A stretch of 64,000 nucleotides of DNA from Candidatus Aalborgicola lynettensis (GCA_016719405.1 JADJZE010000022.1:69501-133500), one strand, 5' to 3'; shown: positions 45,968-55,006, counted from the stretch's first letter. The notes: generated by a model not told the origin, from the sequence alone. Numbers and translations are program-made.

Positions 45968-46345
45968 ATGAAAGCACTATTTCAACGAAATAGGCAATTC
46001 GTCAATTTCCTGCTTGTTGGTATAGTGAATACCTTGTTTGGATACAGCATCTACGCTACATTCTTGTATATTGGTTTGCATTATGCATGGGCGGGCATGT
46101 TAAGCACGATCGTAGGTATCATGTTTAACTTCAAGTCAACGGGAATTGCCGTTTTTCAATCTAATAAAAACGTTTTAATATTTCGATTCGCAACGGTTTA
46201 TGGAATTATATACTGCATTAGCACTGCCGGAGTTGCATTACTGCATCGTGCTGGCATATCACCGTATTACGGTGGCGCCATTATGCTAGCACCCATGGCA
46301 GCTCTTTCTTTCGTTTTAAACAAGCACTTCGTCTTCAATAAATGA
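45968..46345 (+). CDS. gtrA: GtrA family membrane protein
   Basis: 125 aa with four predicted membrane helices and the family ends: FVNFLLVGIVNTLFGY at the start and FVLNKHFVFNK at the end. GtrA proteins are thought to flip polyprenyl-phosphate-linked sugars. It overlaps the next gene by 4 nt (ATGA) and is strongly AT-rich. Together with gtrB and the large membrane protein it resembles serotype-converting gtr cassettes carried by phages or islands. Confidence 0.9.
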   Translation: MKALFQRNRQFVNFLLVGIVNTLFGYSIYATFLYIGLHYAWAGMLSTIVGIMFNFKSTGIAVFQSNKNVLIFRFATVYGIIYCISTAGVALLHRAGISPYYGGAIMLAPMAALSFVLNKHFVFNK

Positions 46346-47286
46346 AAAAAATAATTAGTATCGTAACACCCTGCTTCAATGAAGAAGATAATGTTGAAGA
46401 GTTATGTAACCGTATTGCGAAAGTGATGAATGAGTTGCCTTATGACTATGAACACATATTTATCGATAATGCATCCACTGATGCAACGGTAGCAAGAATA
46501 AAGAAAATTGCATCCGACGACAAACGAGTCAAACTCATTGTCAACGTCCGAAATTTCGGACACATTCGGTCCCCCTATTATGCTTTGCTACAAGCGAACG
46601 GTGACGCTTGCATCAGCATTGCATCCGACTTGCAAGATCCCCCAGAAAAAATCCCGGAATTCATTGCAAAATGGGAGGAAGGATACAAGACCGTCTTAGC
46701 CGTAAAAAATCAAAGCGAAGAATCGTTCATTATGTTCTCCATTAGAAAAACATACTATCGACTCATCTCAAACATGTCCGAGGTGCCATTGGTACAGAAC
46801 GCAACCGGCGCTGGACTTTTTGACAAGGTTATCATTGATATATTGCGCAAAATCAATGATCCATATCCGTATTTTCGTGGATTATTATGCGAGATTGGTT
46901 ACCCTATTGCGACCATTCCATTTAAGCAACCCCGTCGCAAACGAGGCATCACAAAAAATAACTTTTATACTTTATATGACATTGCAGTCCTGGGCATTAC
47001 GAATCATTCCAAAGTGCCACTGCGGTTAATGACGATGGGGGGGTTTCTGTTATCGTTACTCAGTCTTATTGTGGCTTTCTGCTTTTTATTTGCCAAGCTT
47101 GTATACTGGGACTCATTTCAGTTAGGTATGGCGCCCATGTTGATTGGTATTTTTTTCTTTGGCGCAGTGCAGACATTTTTTATCGGCGTACTCGGAGAGT
47201 ATATTGGATCTATTCACACACAAATGCGACACTTGCCACTAGTGGTGGAAAAAGAGCGGGTAAATTTTACGGAACCACAGCGATAA
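46342..47286 (+). CDS. gtrB: GtrB-like polyprenyl-phosphate glycosyltransferase (GT2)
   Basis: 314 aa. A GT2 domain, with IVTPCFNEEDNVEELC at the start and the DxD-like SDLQDPPEKIPEF, is followed by two C-terminal membrane helices, the layout of GtrB/DPM1-type enzymes. It would load a sugar onto undecaprenyl phosphate for flipping by GtrA. Translation is coupled to gtrA by the ATGA overlap. AT-rich. Confidence 0.9.
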   Translation: MKKIISIVTPCFNEEDNVEELCNRIAKVMNELPYDYEHIFIDNASTDATVARIKKIASDDKRVKLIVNVRNFGHIRSPYYALLQANGDACISIASDLQDPPEKIPEFIAKWEEGYKTVLAVKNQSEESFIMFSIRKTYYRLISNMSEVPLVQNATGAGLFDKVIIDILRKINDPYPYFRGLLCEIGYPIATIPFKQPRRKRGITKNNFYTLYDIAVLGITNHSKVPLRLMTMGGFLLSLLSLIVAFCFLFAKLVYWDSFQLGMAPMLIGIFFFGAVQTFFIGVLGEYIGSIHTQMRHLPLVVEKERVNFTEPQR

Positions 47287-47341
47287 CATTTACTCCGACT
47301 AACTTCCATAATTTTTCTAGGTTAACACTGAGTAACTAGCT

Positions 47342-48166
47342 ATGCTAAAAGACATGGTGAGGAAGCTGACATCCCAAGGCTTACACTCCTTGGGATTGAA
47401 ACGATCAGAGCCAATTTGCCCAGTGTGCTCACGCTCTTCCCAAAAAATTGGCTCAGTTGACTTCAACAAGTCGTGTGAGGACAAGGAGAAAAGGGTTTTC
47501 AAGGAGAGTAAGAGGAAGGTTATTTACTATCTATGCGACTCGTGCGCGCATTGCTTCGCTCCTGAGTTTAGAGAATGGAGTGATGAGGATTTTATTCGAG
47601 AAATATACAATAGTGAATATATTAAGGTTGATCCTGAATTAACCGAAAAACGGCCCATCGAGTTCGCAAAATTCATAGATCGTGTGTTTGGAGAAATCAA
47701 GAAAAATATTCATCATCTTGATTTCGGTGGAGGGCCCGGCGTTCTTTCCAACGCGTTGCGCAACTTGGGTTGGAACTCTGTGTCTTTTGACCCGTTCTTT
47801 GCAACTGTTGATGAGCACGCCTCCGAAAAGTTTGATTTGATAACGGCTATCGAAGTATTTGAGCACGTACCTGACCCGCACCAACTCATGCATCAGATTC
47901 TTGCACGAATGAAAGAAGATGGTTTGTTGCTATTTTCAACACTGCCCTCTGATCAGGTCTTGCGTGGCGGCTCGCTGCTGAAGTGGTGGTATCTTGCGCC
48001 GCGCAATGGACACGTGAGCCTATTTAGCACAAATAGCCTGATAGCACTATTCGAAAAATATGACTTGAAAGTTGCGTCTTTAATGCCAGGTTTATTTGTC
48101 GCGTATCGAAAACTACCTGGCTGGTGTGAAAACATCAAAGCGATCGCAGCACTGAAACCGATGTAA
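47342..48166 (+). CDS. Class I SAM methyltransferase with N-terminal cysteine cluster
   Basis: 274 aa. The N-terminal region has CPVCSR (residues 26-31) and CDSCAHC (about 70-76), together a probable zinc site. The methyltransferase core follows: HHLDFGGGPGVLSNALR (motif I), FDLITAIEVFEHV and ARMKEDGLLLFSTLP. Zinc-methyltransferase fusions of this type are common in surface polysaccharide clusters. Likely modifies a sugar or lipid of the gtr pathway; substrate unknown. AT-rich, 55 nt after gtrB. Confidence 0.82.
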   Translation: MLKDMVRKLTSQGLHSLGLKRSEPICPVCSRSSQKIGSVDFNKSCEDKEKRVFKESKRKVIYYLCDSCAHCFAPEFREWSDEDFIREIYNSEYIKVDPELTEKRPIEFAKFIDRVFGEIKKNIHHLDFGGGPGVLSNALRNLGWNSVSFDPFFATVDEHASEKFDLITAIEVFEHVPDPHQLMHQILARMKEDGLLLFSTLPSDQVLRGGSLLKWWYLAPRNGHVSLFSTNSLIALFEKYDLKVASLMPGLFVAYRKLPGWCENIKAIAALKPM

Positions 48167-48180
48167 CAGCGTGTCACGCA

Positions 48181-49992
48181 ATGCCAAAATTTAATATTAA
48201 CTCGCAGACGACGCCAAATATCATCATTGCATGTGGTTTCTTTTTAATTTTTTTTTGTTTCCACCTCATATATAGCGAGTTCTTTCCGAATTACTCAGGA
48301 AAGCTAGGCCATGATTATTCGCTGCTATTTCCATCTCTTCTAAATGGGTATTATTGGTTTAAATCCAACACTATTATGGATATCCCGTGGTTCACCCCAT
48401 CACTGTGTGGCGGTCAACCTTTTTTTGCAGATGTTCAAAGTGGTTATTTTTCTGTCGTTCAGATTTTGGCGTTATTTCTTACGCCATTGACCAGCATTTA
48501 CACCACGGTTTTAGTATTCGCTGGAATGGGATTTTGGGGGACGTACCTGCTGCTGCGGCAGGTATTCAAGGTTAGCCAAGAATGTGCATTTCTTGGTGCG
48601 ACCTTATTCATGTTTAACGGTTTCTATAGCCACCGCATGATTGTTGGGCACTTCGGTTACCACGGCATCATGCTCATTCCATGGGTATCTTACCTGTTAC
48701 TTTTCAGATCAAGCGATAATTCTAACAATGGGGCAAACGGCATTCAATCAGTAAATGCCGTTTGTGCAGTATTGACCGGACTCATTGTTGCCTACTGGAT
48801 TCAGTCTGGCCTGGCAAGTCTGATGATTCCGGTGTCTTTAACGATATTGGCTATTGGCTGCATGGCAGAGTCTGGCAATATCAGGGATTTCTTGTATCGG
48901 AGTACGGGGGCTGCAATACTGGCTACCGGACTATCTGCGTCCAAATTGGTGGCGGGTGCGGCATTCATGGGAAATTTCAATAGAAGCCACTATTTGCTTC
49001 CCGGCATCAACGGGGCAACTGACGCGATAACCTTGGCATTTACCGCTTTGTTTCTGTCACTGAAGGATATTGAGGAAATTGCCATTCCAAAAATGTCCAA
49101 CTTGCAATGGATGCTTTCGCGTCATGAGTGGGAATTTGGCGTAACCTTTGTTCCAATATTAATAATAGCTGCCAGTTGGCTGACTCGGCTTCGTGTTGGA
49201 GGTAGCCCGCAGGCAAAACATAGCCCGCGCTCACACATTGCGTTGCTGCTATTGTTGTTTATTCTAACGATTCCTTTGGCGGTCAATATTTACACACCCG
49301 AATGGAATGCCATTCTCAAACAAACTCCACTTATAAAATCCAGCAGTGGATTGATTCGCTGGTGGCTTATATATATACCAATTGTGATCATTTATTCTGC
49401 CATTGAGCTAGACAGACTCACACTCATTACCAAATACAGACCATGGATTGTGGCCGGGTTTTCCGTGGCTATCGTCGTCGTCAACCTAACTCAAGACAGT
49501 TTGTACTATGACACACAAGGGTACGATCCAAGGGTCGTATCTGAAGCATACGCCAAATACAAACAGTCCGGTGGCGACCCGGCTATTCACAGTATTGGCA
49601 CTAGCGAATCAATGCTGCAGAGAAACGATACGCTCGTAGCTGGCATTTCACAGTTGTATTGCTATAACCCCAGTTTTGGCTACCGTCTTGAAAGTCTGCC
49701 TTTGAAGACTTTGCATGCTGGCAACATTTTTGACCAGACCGATGGTTTCCTGAACCTAAAGAATCCGGCTTGTTATATCTATCCAGCGGAAAATGCATGT
49801 CAACCGGGAGATCACTTCCGGGTAGACCAGCGGGCTCAGGCGGAATTATTTGCGCAATACAAGCCATTCCATTTTGAGGTGTCAACGCGCCAGAAAATCG
49901 CCAACTGGATCACTGTATTCAGCCTGATGTTGGTATTGGCATACGGGGTCTGGTACTTGATATCCATGTACAGAAACACCAAACGCGCATAA
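48181..49992 (+). CDS. Large polytopic membrane protein (GtrC/YfhO-like candidate glycosyltransferase)
   Basis: 603 aa with roughly ten or more membrane helices and a periplasmic C-terminal part, ending in one more helix. Early acidic residues in the GHDYSLLFP region lie in the first periplasmic loop, as in GT-C enzymes. Position after gtrA/gtrB and topology fit the third, acceptor-specific GtrC role: transferring the flipped sugar to O-antigen or another glycan. GtrC proteins share little sequence, so this rests on context. AT-rich. Confidence 0.6.
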   Translation: MPKFNINSQTTPNIIIACGFFLIFFCFHLIYSEFFPNYSGKLGHDYSLLFPSLLNGYYWFKSNTIMDIPWFTPSLCGGQPFFADVQSGYFSVVQILALFLTPLTSIYTTVLVFAGMGFWGTYLLLRQVFKVSQECAFLGATLFMFNGFYSHRMIVGHFGYHGIMLIPWVSYLLLFRSSDNSNNGANGIQSVNAVCAVLTGLIVAYWIQSGLASLMIPVSLTILAIGCMAESGNIRDFLYRSTGAAILATGLSASKLVAGAAFMGNFNRSHYLLPGINGATDAITLAFTALFLSLKDIEEIAIPKMSNLQWMLSRHEWEFGVTFVPILIIAASWLTRLRVGGSPQAKHSPRSHIALLLLLFILTIPLAVNIYTPEWNAILKQTPLIKSSSGLIRWWLIYIPIVIIYSAIELDRLTLITKYRPWIVAGFSVAIVVVNLTQDSLYYDTQGYDPRVVSEAYAKYKQSGGDPAIHSIGTSESMLQRNDTLVAGISQLYCYNPSFGYRLESLPLKTLHAGNIFDQTDGFLNLKNPACYIYPAENACQPGDHFRVDQRAQAELFAQYKPFHFEVSTRQKIANWITVFSLMLVLAYGVWYLISMYRNTKRA

Positions 49993-50001
49993 CAAAGCGC
50001 G

Positions 50002-50784
50002 CTATTGCGCGTTGGTCAATGTGCTGGACAACCGCAGTGCAACATTGTCCAAATAGTGTTTTACTGCGACCGCCACTCGATCCGCCTCTATCTGACGCGC
50101 TTTATCTGGAACATATTCAAAAGACCCCGCAGCGTTTAGCCGGGTAAGCGCCAAGAATTTGTCCAAGTGACTTCCGGGCCTGCTCCACACGCGGTAGCCC
50201 ACCTGTTCCACGCGCGCAATGGGCTGGAAATGTGCCATGACGGCCTGCATGAAAGCCACATCTTCCCCTCCCATCGGCCCGCGAAATTCCGCCCCCTGCG
50301 GGAACCCACCCATGTGCAGAAAGCGGCTGCGCTCCATCACCATGCCGCACGATGAACTCAAAATGGCTGACGTATGGCGCGGATCGTAGGCGGGCAAGAT
50401 ATAGCCTTTGATGGGGTCAAAGAACTCAACTTCACACTTGACCACAATTAGCGAGGGGTTTTGCTCGAACAGTCGGGCGGATAGGCCTGCAAAGTCCCCC
50501 ACCAGTTCATCATCTGCATCCAGAAACAGGATGTGGCTGGCGTTTGCCAACGCAACACCCCTGTTACGCGCCGTGCCGGGGCCGGAGTTGCGTTCCAACA
50601 CATCCAGTTGCACGCGCGGGTCCGCAGCACACAGACCCCTCGCACACGCAGCGCTACCATCGCTGGAGAGATCGTCCACAATCACAATCTGCGTTACATG
50701 CGATTGCTGCAACGCGGAGCGCACCGCACGCTCCAAGGTCTGCGCGTGGTTGTAGCAGGGGATGATGACGGCAATATCCATCAC
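50002..50784 (-). CDS. Family 2 glycosyltransferase
   Basis: 260 aa, GT-A fold: starts MMDIAVIIPCYNHAQTLERA, then IVDDLSSDGS and the metal-binding DADDELVG. A GMVMERSRF and GGEDVAFM stretch follow, where the acidic ED could be catalytic. Soluble. The start overlaps the 104-aa gene stop by 4 nt. It is the last gene of the run that begins at pilA, so pilin or another surface polymer may be the target. Confidence 0.88.
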   Translation of the reverse strand: MMDIAVIIPCYNHAQTLERAVRSALQQSHVTQIVIVDDLSSDGSAACARGLCAADPRVQLDVLERNSGPGTARNRGVALANASHILFLDADDELVGDFAGLSARLFEQNPSLIVVKCEVEFFDPIKGYILPAYDPRHTSAILSSSCGMVMERSRFLHMGGFPQGAEFRGPMGGEDVAFMQAVMAHFQPIARVEQVGYRVWSRPGSHLDKFLALTRLNAAGSFEYVPDKARQIEADRVAVAVKHYLDNVALRLSSTLTNAQ

Positions 50785-51095
50785 ACCGCAGCAATGGTAC
50801 GAATGACACCTTCAGTCAGCGCCTCGACGAATTGCTCGGAATACCCCTTTTCGGTCAATGCCCAGCGAAACGCATTGCCCAGCCTGGCTTTGCCAATCCA
50901 GCCCAATTTTTGTTCCTTTTGAAACTTGATCAAATCATCCATTAGCGGGTCAATGACGCCTTCCAAGCGCCGCTTGACCCCTTTTTTGATCAGTTGCGGC
51001 TCGCTTTTGGGCGGAAACTGCCGCGCTATTTTTTCGACCATGGACATGGCAAATGTTTTTGGTACATCGGATACAGCGCCGGTAAAAAAACCCAT
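50781..51095 (-). CDS. Hypothetical protein in the glycosyltransferase run
   Basis: 104 aa, soluble, basic and helical, with no domain I recognise. The ATG at 51095 has GGAG 6 nt before it. It is coupled by ATGA to the GT2 gene and starts 9 nt after the stop of the TPR-GT gene, so it is clearly part of this operon. A role as accessory to glycosylation is a guess from position. Confidence 0.6.
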   Translation of the reverse strand: MGFFTGAVSDVPKTFAMSMVEKIARQFPPKSEPQLIKKGVKRRLEGVIDPLMDDLIKFQKEQKLGWIGKARLGNAFRWALTEKGYSEQFVEALTEGVIRTIAAV

Positions 51096-51104
51096 GGTTA
51101 TCTC

Positions 51105-52673
51105 CTACAAATTAAATAATTCAGGCAGCCGACGCTCAAAAACGTCACTAAGCACTGATTGCCAATTGGCGTGCTCGGTTTGGCGAATCACAGTGACGCT
51201 ATCGTACCAATCGTTGCTCTCGCCCTCCAGGCCCCAGCGCCACTCATACCGCTTGGGCAGCAACAACCATGTTTTCTTGCCCAATGCACCTGCGATGTGG
51301 ACGATAGAAGTATCAACGGTAATCACCAAATCCATTTGCTCAATCAACGCAGCAGTGTCTGCCAGGGAAATCATCTCTTCCGTCACATCAATGACATTGG
51401 GCGGCAAGCCGTGTGGCACCTGCGTTTGCAATGCAAAAAAACAGGCGTCAATCTCCTTCACCTGCGCCATCATCAACGGAAACGGGATTGAACGGCGCCG
51501 GTCGGCCCGGTGCGCCGGTTGCCCCGACCATGCCAAGCCGATCCTGGGTTCCTTGCCCGCACTCATTTGCGCCGCGCGCTCTTTCCAGTATTGCAGATTA
51601 TCGGGGGGGACTTGGAGATAGCCATGGCGCCCTGGCGTATTCTTTCCCCACAAACGCAGGAGATAAGGCAGGCTCATCATCCCTGCCCAGCAGTCAAACT
51701 CAACATCTGGCGCTTCGTTGAGCTTGCGCTCTACAAATACACATTCGGGATAGTTGTGCTGCAGCAGTGAAATGGCTTCTGGCTGCACCTCCAGGGCGAT
51801 TTGCGTGGAACATAGCTCCTTCAACATAGGCAGGTAACGCGCCATTTGGACAGTGTCGCCCAAGCCTTGTTCCGCTGAAATTAACAGTCTGCGGTTGCCT
51901 ATCGGTTCACCAGACCACCGAGGCTTCTGTTTCAAACCCTGGTTGATCAGGCGCAGTGCGTCTGCCACATCGTAGCGCGATTCCATGTGCCGCCAGCCAG
52001 TTTCCAATTCACCCAGGGCTAGCAAACTGAGTGCATAGGCAAACCCCGTCACGTTTGCTATGGCGTCCAAGCGCGCGCGAACGTCCGCGATCTTATTCTG
52101 GTTACCTAGCTCGATATACACACCAAGCGCCGTCTGGAGTACCGAAACTTCGTCAGGCGCCAGTTCCACTGTGCGATCGACCGCATGCTCAAGCAGGTGC
52201 ATTGTATTTGTTGACCAATAGATCACCGACACCATCCGCCAATAGTCAGCACGTGTTGATTCCTTCATCTGCTGCTCGCCATGCTCTTGCAGGTACTCCA
52301 ACGCCATTTCGAATTGTTCACTTTGGTATACCGCTACCAAACAGATAACGAACAAGTCTGGATCGAACCCATGGCGTTTGAAATGCAACTGGGCCGCATC
52401 AAAAGCCTGACTGGTGTCTCCGCTCAAGTACAAAAACAGAATTTGCAGCTTATTCAGCGCAACATCAGAGAATTCCGCCGTGCGTGCGACCGCCTGCAAA
52501 TACTCCCAACTTCGTTCTGTGAGCATGCACCACGCCCGCAGGGCTGGGAAGATGGTTGTGAAATTCCGCTGTCGCACAGCGTTCTCCAAGGTGGCCCATT
52601 CCGCCGAAACAGGCGTCTTAGTTTCACTAGGCTCACTGGTTTTTCGCACCCACTTGTCAAACAGCCGCTTCAC
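51105..52673 (-). CDS. TPR plus GT9-like glycosyltransferase, paralogue 2
   Basis: 522 aa. The start is a GTG at 52673 directly abutting the stop of the previous gene, with AAGGGAG 8 nt upstream. The N-terminal half is helical, TPR-like. The C-terminal half is a heptosyltransferase-type GT-B domain: EQGLGDTVQMARYLP, IGLAWSGQPAHRADRRRSIP and VDTSIVHIAGALGKKTWLLLP. The His in the last motif is where GT9 enzymes bind the nucleotide sugar. Closely related in layout to the gene at 52674-54260. Confidence 0.8.
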   Translation of the reverse strand: MKRLFDKWVRKTSEPSETKTPVSAEWATLENAVRQRNFTTIFPALRAWCMLTERSWEYLQAVARTAEFSDVALNKLQILFLYLSGDTSQAFDAAQLHFKRHGFDPDLFVICLVAVYQSEQFEMALEYLQEHGEQQMKESTRADYWRMVSVIYWSTNTMHLLEHAVDRTVELAPDEVSVLQTALGVYIELGNQNKIADVRARLDAIANVTGFAYALSLLALGELETGWRHMESRYDVADALRLINQGLKQKPRWSGEPIGNRRLLISAEQGLGDTVQMARYLPMLKELCSTQIALEVQPEAISLLQHNYPECVFVERKLNEAPDVEFDCWAGMMSLPYLLRLWGKNTPGRHGYLQVPPDNLQYWKERAAQMSAGKEPRIGLAWSGQPAHRADRRRSIPFPLMMAQVKEIDACFFALQTQVPHGLPPNVIDVTEEMISLADTAALIEQMDLVITVDTSIVHIAGALGKKTWLLLPKRYEWRWGLEGESNDWYDSVTVIRQTEHANWQSVLSDVFERRLPELFNL

Positions 52674-54260
52674 CTAGCATTCTCCCTTGGCCGCAAACTG
52701 CTGCAGCGCGACATGAACCTTTTCCAATAGCGCCTCCCAGGCCCCATTACGTTCCTGCCTCCAAATGCGAACACTTTGATACCACGCACACTTAGGGCCA
52801 TCCAAGCCCCACCGCCATTCATACCGATGCGGAAGCAGCAGCCAGGCAGGGCAACCCATTGCGCCAGCCAGATGGATGGCAGAGGTATCCACGCTAATGA
52901 CCAGATCCATCTCGCCAATCACGGCCGCAGTGTCCGCCACTGTAACCAGTTCCTCCGCCATGTCCGCCAAGTTGGGTGGGCTACCATCTGGCACATGGGT
53001 TTGCAGCGAAAAAAAACATACATCTTCGTGCTTGGTGAGTAGCGGCAGCACCACGTCAAACGGCACGGAGCGGCGCTTGTCCGAGCGATGCCCCGGGTTA
53101 CCTGACCAAGCCAGCCCTACGCGCAAGCGCGCACCACGGGCCAGCGCATGTACCCGGTCTTTCCAGTACTGCTTCTGGTCTGTTGGGACCGTGATATAGC
53201 CATCGGCTGCTGGTGCATTAAAAACGGTGGTCTGAAAACAATAGGGCAGACTCATAATACCCACCCACTGATCAAACGATTCGTGGATAGGCTCCTTGTG
53301 GTTGCTGGTAATCCATGTGCAGTAGGGAAAGTTGTGTGCCATCAACGACAGCACCTCGGAGCGTGAGTCCACCACCAATGCTACCCCTTGGGCATGCAAG
53401 AGCGGCAGATAGCGCACCATCATCAGCATGTCGCCCAGTCCTTGCTCGCCGTGCACCAGCAGGCGCTTGCCACTTATGCTCTGTCCCTGCCAGCGCTCCT
53501 TATTCATGACGGAAAGGTTCATATACAAACCCACTTCCGGCATGCGATAGCGTGCCTCCATCAAGCGAAACCCTTCGGGATAGTAACCACGCGCTAGTTC
53601 TACGTACGACAACGCGAATAAGGCCTCGGGGTCATCAGGGCAGTGGCGCACAATGCCCTCGCGCAGGGCATTACATTCAACCATCCGGCCAGCTTCGAAG
53701 TACAGGTTGCCGGCGTTCACAGCCAGGCCCGGTGAGAACAGGGCGCGCTCCAAGGCCACATCGAAGTAGGTCAAACCTTGTTCGAACGGGCGCCCCGCCG
53801 CGATGTGCAGGTATCCCGCAACCCGGGCGTACTCGCACCAGTCGGTTGTCTCGTCTTCGTGCGGGTCAAACATATCCAGCAACGCCGCTCCATCGACAAA
53901 GCGATCTGCCAAGTAACAAGACTCTGCTGCGGTGATGAACATGGCGTAGTCTCCACGCGCCAAGCCGTTTTCCACTACCCGCTGGTAAGCACGCGCATCG
54001 GCCCCTTCAAAAAAGTCGGCATAGGCACGTACCTTCTCCAATTCCACGGAGGGCCAGCCTTGCGAGGCAAGTTGCGCCGCAATCTTGGGTATTCCCTTGT
54101 CCAAAAATCCGGGCAATTTGGCCTGAGCGCGCAGTTGCTCCCGCAGGTATTTTGCGAGCGTCGCAACACCATCCGGCAAATGCACCGCAAAGACAGATGC
54201 AGCGGAGTCCGCCGTAGCGCTGCCCCGATGAATAACCCGATCCAACCAGGAAAAAAGCAT
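52674..54260 (-). CDS. TPR plus GT9-like glycosyltransferase, paralogue 1
   Basis: 528 aa, first gene after pilA. Helical repeat N-terminus to about residue 260, then the GT-B domain with GEQGLGDMLMMVRYLPLL, GLAWSGNPGHRSDKRRSVP and VDTSAIHLAGAMGCPAWLLLP. The order matches proteins annotated as TPR-repeat glycosyltransferases in betaproteobacteria. A strong terminator sits 14 nt before its ATG, so expression should be a small fraction of that of pilA. It may glycosylate pilin or a co-regulated surface structure. Confidence 0.82.
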   Translation of the reverse strand: MLFSWLDRVIHRGSATADSAASVFAVHLPDGVATLAKYLREQLRAQAKLPGFLDKGIPKIAAQLASQGWPSVELEKVRAYADFFEGADARAYQRVVENGLARGDYAMFITAAESCYLADRFVDGAALLDMFDPHEDETTDWCEYARVAGYLHIAAGRPFEQGLTYFDVALERALFSPGLAVNAGNLYFEAGRMVECNALREGIVRHCPDDPEALFALSYVELARGYYPEGFRLMEARYRMPEVGLYMNLSVMNKERWQGQSISGKRLLVHGEQGLGDMLMMVRYLPLLHAQGVALVVDSRSEVLSLMAHNFPYCTWITSNHKEPIHESFDQWVGIMSLPYCFQTTVFNAPAADGYITVPTDQKQYWKDRVHALARGARLRVGLAWSGNPGHRSDKRRSVPFDVVLPLLTKHEDVCFFSLQTHVPDGSPPNLADMAEELVTVADTAAVIGEMDLVISVDTSAIHLAGAMGCPAWLLLPHRYEWRWGLDGPKCAWYQSVRIWRQERNGAWEALLEKVHVALQQFAAKGEC

Positions 54261-54273
54261 AAATTTGATCCCG

Positions 54274-54298
54274 AAAAAAAAGCCACCCGAAGGTGGCT
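54274..54298 (-). terminator. Rho-independent terminator after pilA
   Basis: A perfect 7-bp stem AGCCACC/GGTGGCT with a 4-nt loop, followed on the minus strand by eight T. It lies 20 nt after the pilA stop and just before the glycosyltransferase ATG, a usual arrangement for a highly expressed pilin followed by weakly expressed genes. Confidence 0.92.
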
Positions 54299-54318
54299 GT
54301 GGATTCGCGCAGCAGATA

Positions 54319-54738
54319 TTAACCGCGGCAAGATCCGGGCATCAGGCTCAGCGGAGTTCCGGAGCAAGTCCAAGTCGAGACCACACCAGGACGAGTTGTG
54401 GTGATAGTGGGACTCATTGTCACAGTCATTCCCGCTGTATCTGTGCCGGTAACACCCGATACAGTAATCAGACCCGTTGTGTCGGCGACCGTGATGGAAC
54501 TTGCGTACTTTGTCCCGAGTGTGGTGCCGCAACTAGAGAAGTTCGTCGCTGTAGACGTGCCTACGATTTCGGATATGCAAGTGCGCCCTGCACTGGCTGC
54601 CAACACCACTTCAGAACCCTTTGCACGCTTGGTGTAGTCCGAGTACGCGGGCAGCGCCACCGCAGCCAAAATACCAATAATCGCCACCACGATCATCAGT
54701 TCGATCAGGGTAAAACCCTTTTGCATAGAACGTTTCAT
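54319..54738 (-). CDS. pilA: Type IVa major pilin
   Basis: 139-aa prepilin. The ATG at 54738 has AAGGAG 5 nt upstream. The leader MKRSMQKG would be cleaved before Phe, leaving FTLIELMIVVAIIGILAAVA with Glu at +5, the type IV pilin hallmark. The mature part is short (131 aa) with four cysteines; the last pair spans a small C-terminal disulfide loop (CSGTPLSLMPGSC). Ser/Thr-rich regions could be glycosylation sites. A sigma-54-type promoter precedes it and a strong terminator follows. Confidence 0.96.
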   Translation of the reverse strand: MKRSMQKGFTLIELMIVVAIIGILAAVALPAYSDYTKRAKGSEVVLAASAGRTCISEIVGTSTATNFSSCGTTLGTKYASSITVADTTGLITVSGVTGTDTAGMTVTMSPTITTTRPGVVSTWTCSGTPLSLMPGSCRG

Positions 54739-54780
54739 TTGGAACTCCTTAGTTAAGAAAAAGCAGGAGCCTACTGTAAC

Positions 54781-54795
54781 GCAGCTTCCGTGCCA
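54781..54795 (-). promoter_or_regulatory. Probable sigma-54 promoter of pilA
   Basis: On the minus strand TGGCACG (-24), 4 nt, then CTGC (-12; consensus TTGC) with correct spacing, ending about 43 nt before the pilA ATG. PilA genes of proteobacteria are usually RpoN/PilR dependent. A second TGGCAC half-site lies 16 nt further upstream (54806-54811) but lacks a -12 element. Confidence 0.75.
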
Positions 54796-54822
54796 ACTTG
54801 AATTAGTGCCAATCTCTCGCCT

Positions 54823-54853
54823 TGTACGCGGGTTTACCATGAGCCCGCGTACA
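54823..54853. promoter_or_regulatory. Perfect 10-bp inverted repeat upstream of pilA promoter
   Basis: TGTACGCGGG and CCCGCGTACA are separated by 11 nt and lie about 28 nt upstream of the -24 box. There is no T-run. The position suits an activator-binding site (PilR-type enhancer) or a terminator-like barrier against upstream transcription. Unproven. Confidence 0.45.
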
Positions 54854-54917
54854 GACACCGACGCATTCTGATGTTTTTCAGGCCTGCGCATGACATTTTT
54901 GTCAGACCCAATGTGTC

Positions 54918-55006
54918 ACTTGATACAAACCTGTCGCACCATGCGCAAGTCGGTAAACCCATCATGACTTTTTCCATGCCATGCAGCTTCAGGGTGCGCA
55001 TGCCAC
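54918..55006 (-). pseudogene. Diverged remnant of a GspE/PilB-type ATPase 3' end
   Basis: Aligns with 56743-56832, the 3' end of the intact ATPase gene, at 80 of 90 positions (nine substitutions and one missing base). Restoring the missing base gives GMEKVMMGFTDLRMVRQVC with only conservative changes from the intact protein. The remnant has no 5' part. It lies between pilA and the islet cargo and marks the far edge of that cargo. Confidence 0.9.

Noticed and set aside
45299..45971. Several overlapping frames of 60-117 codons after moaC
   Set aside because: They have mixed composition, no ribosome sites and no recognisable motifs; only the 46-aa frame has gene-like codon use.
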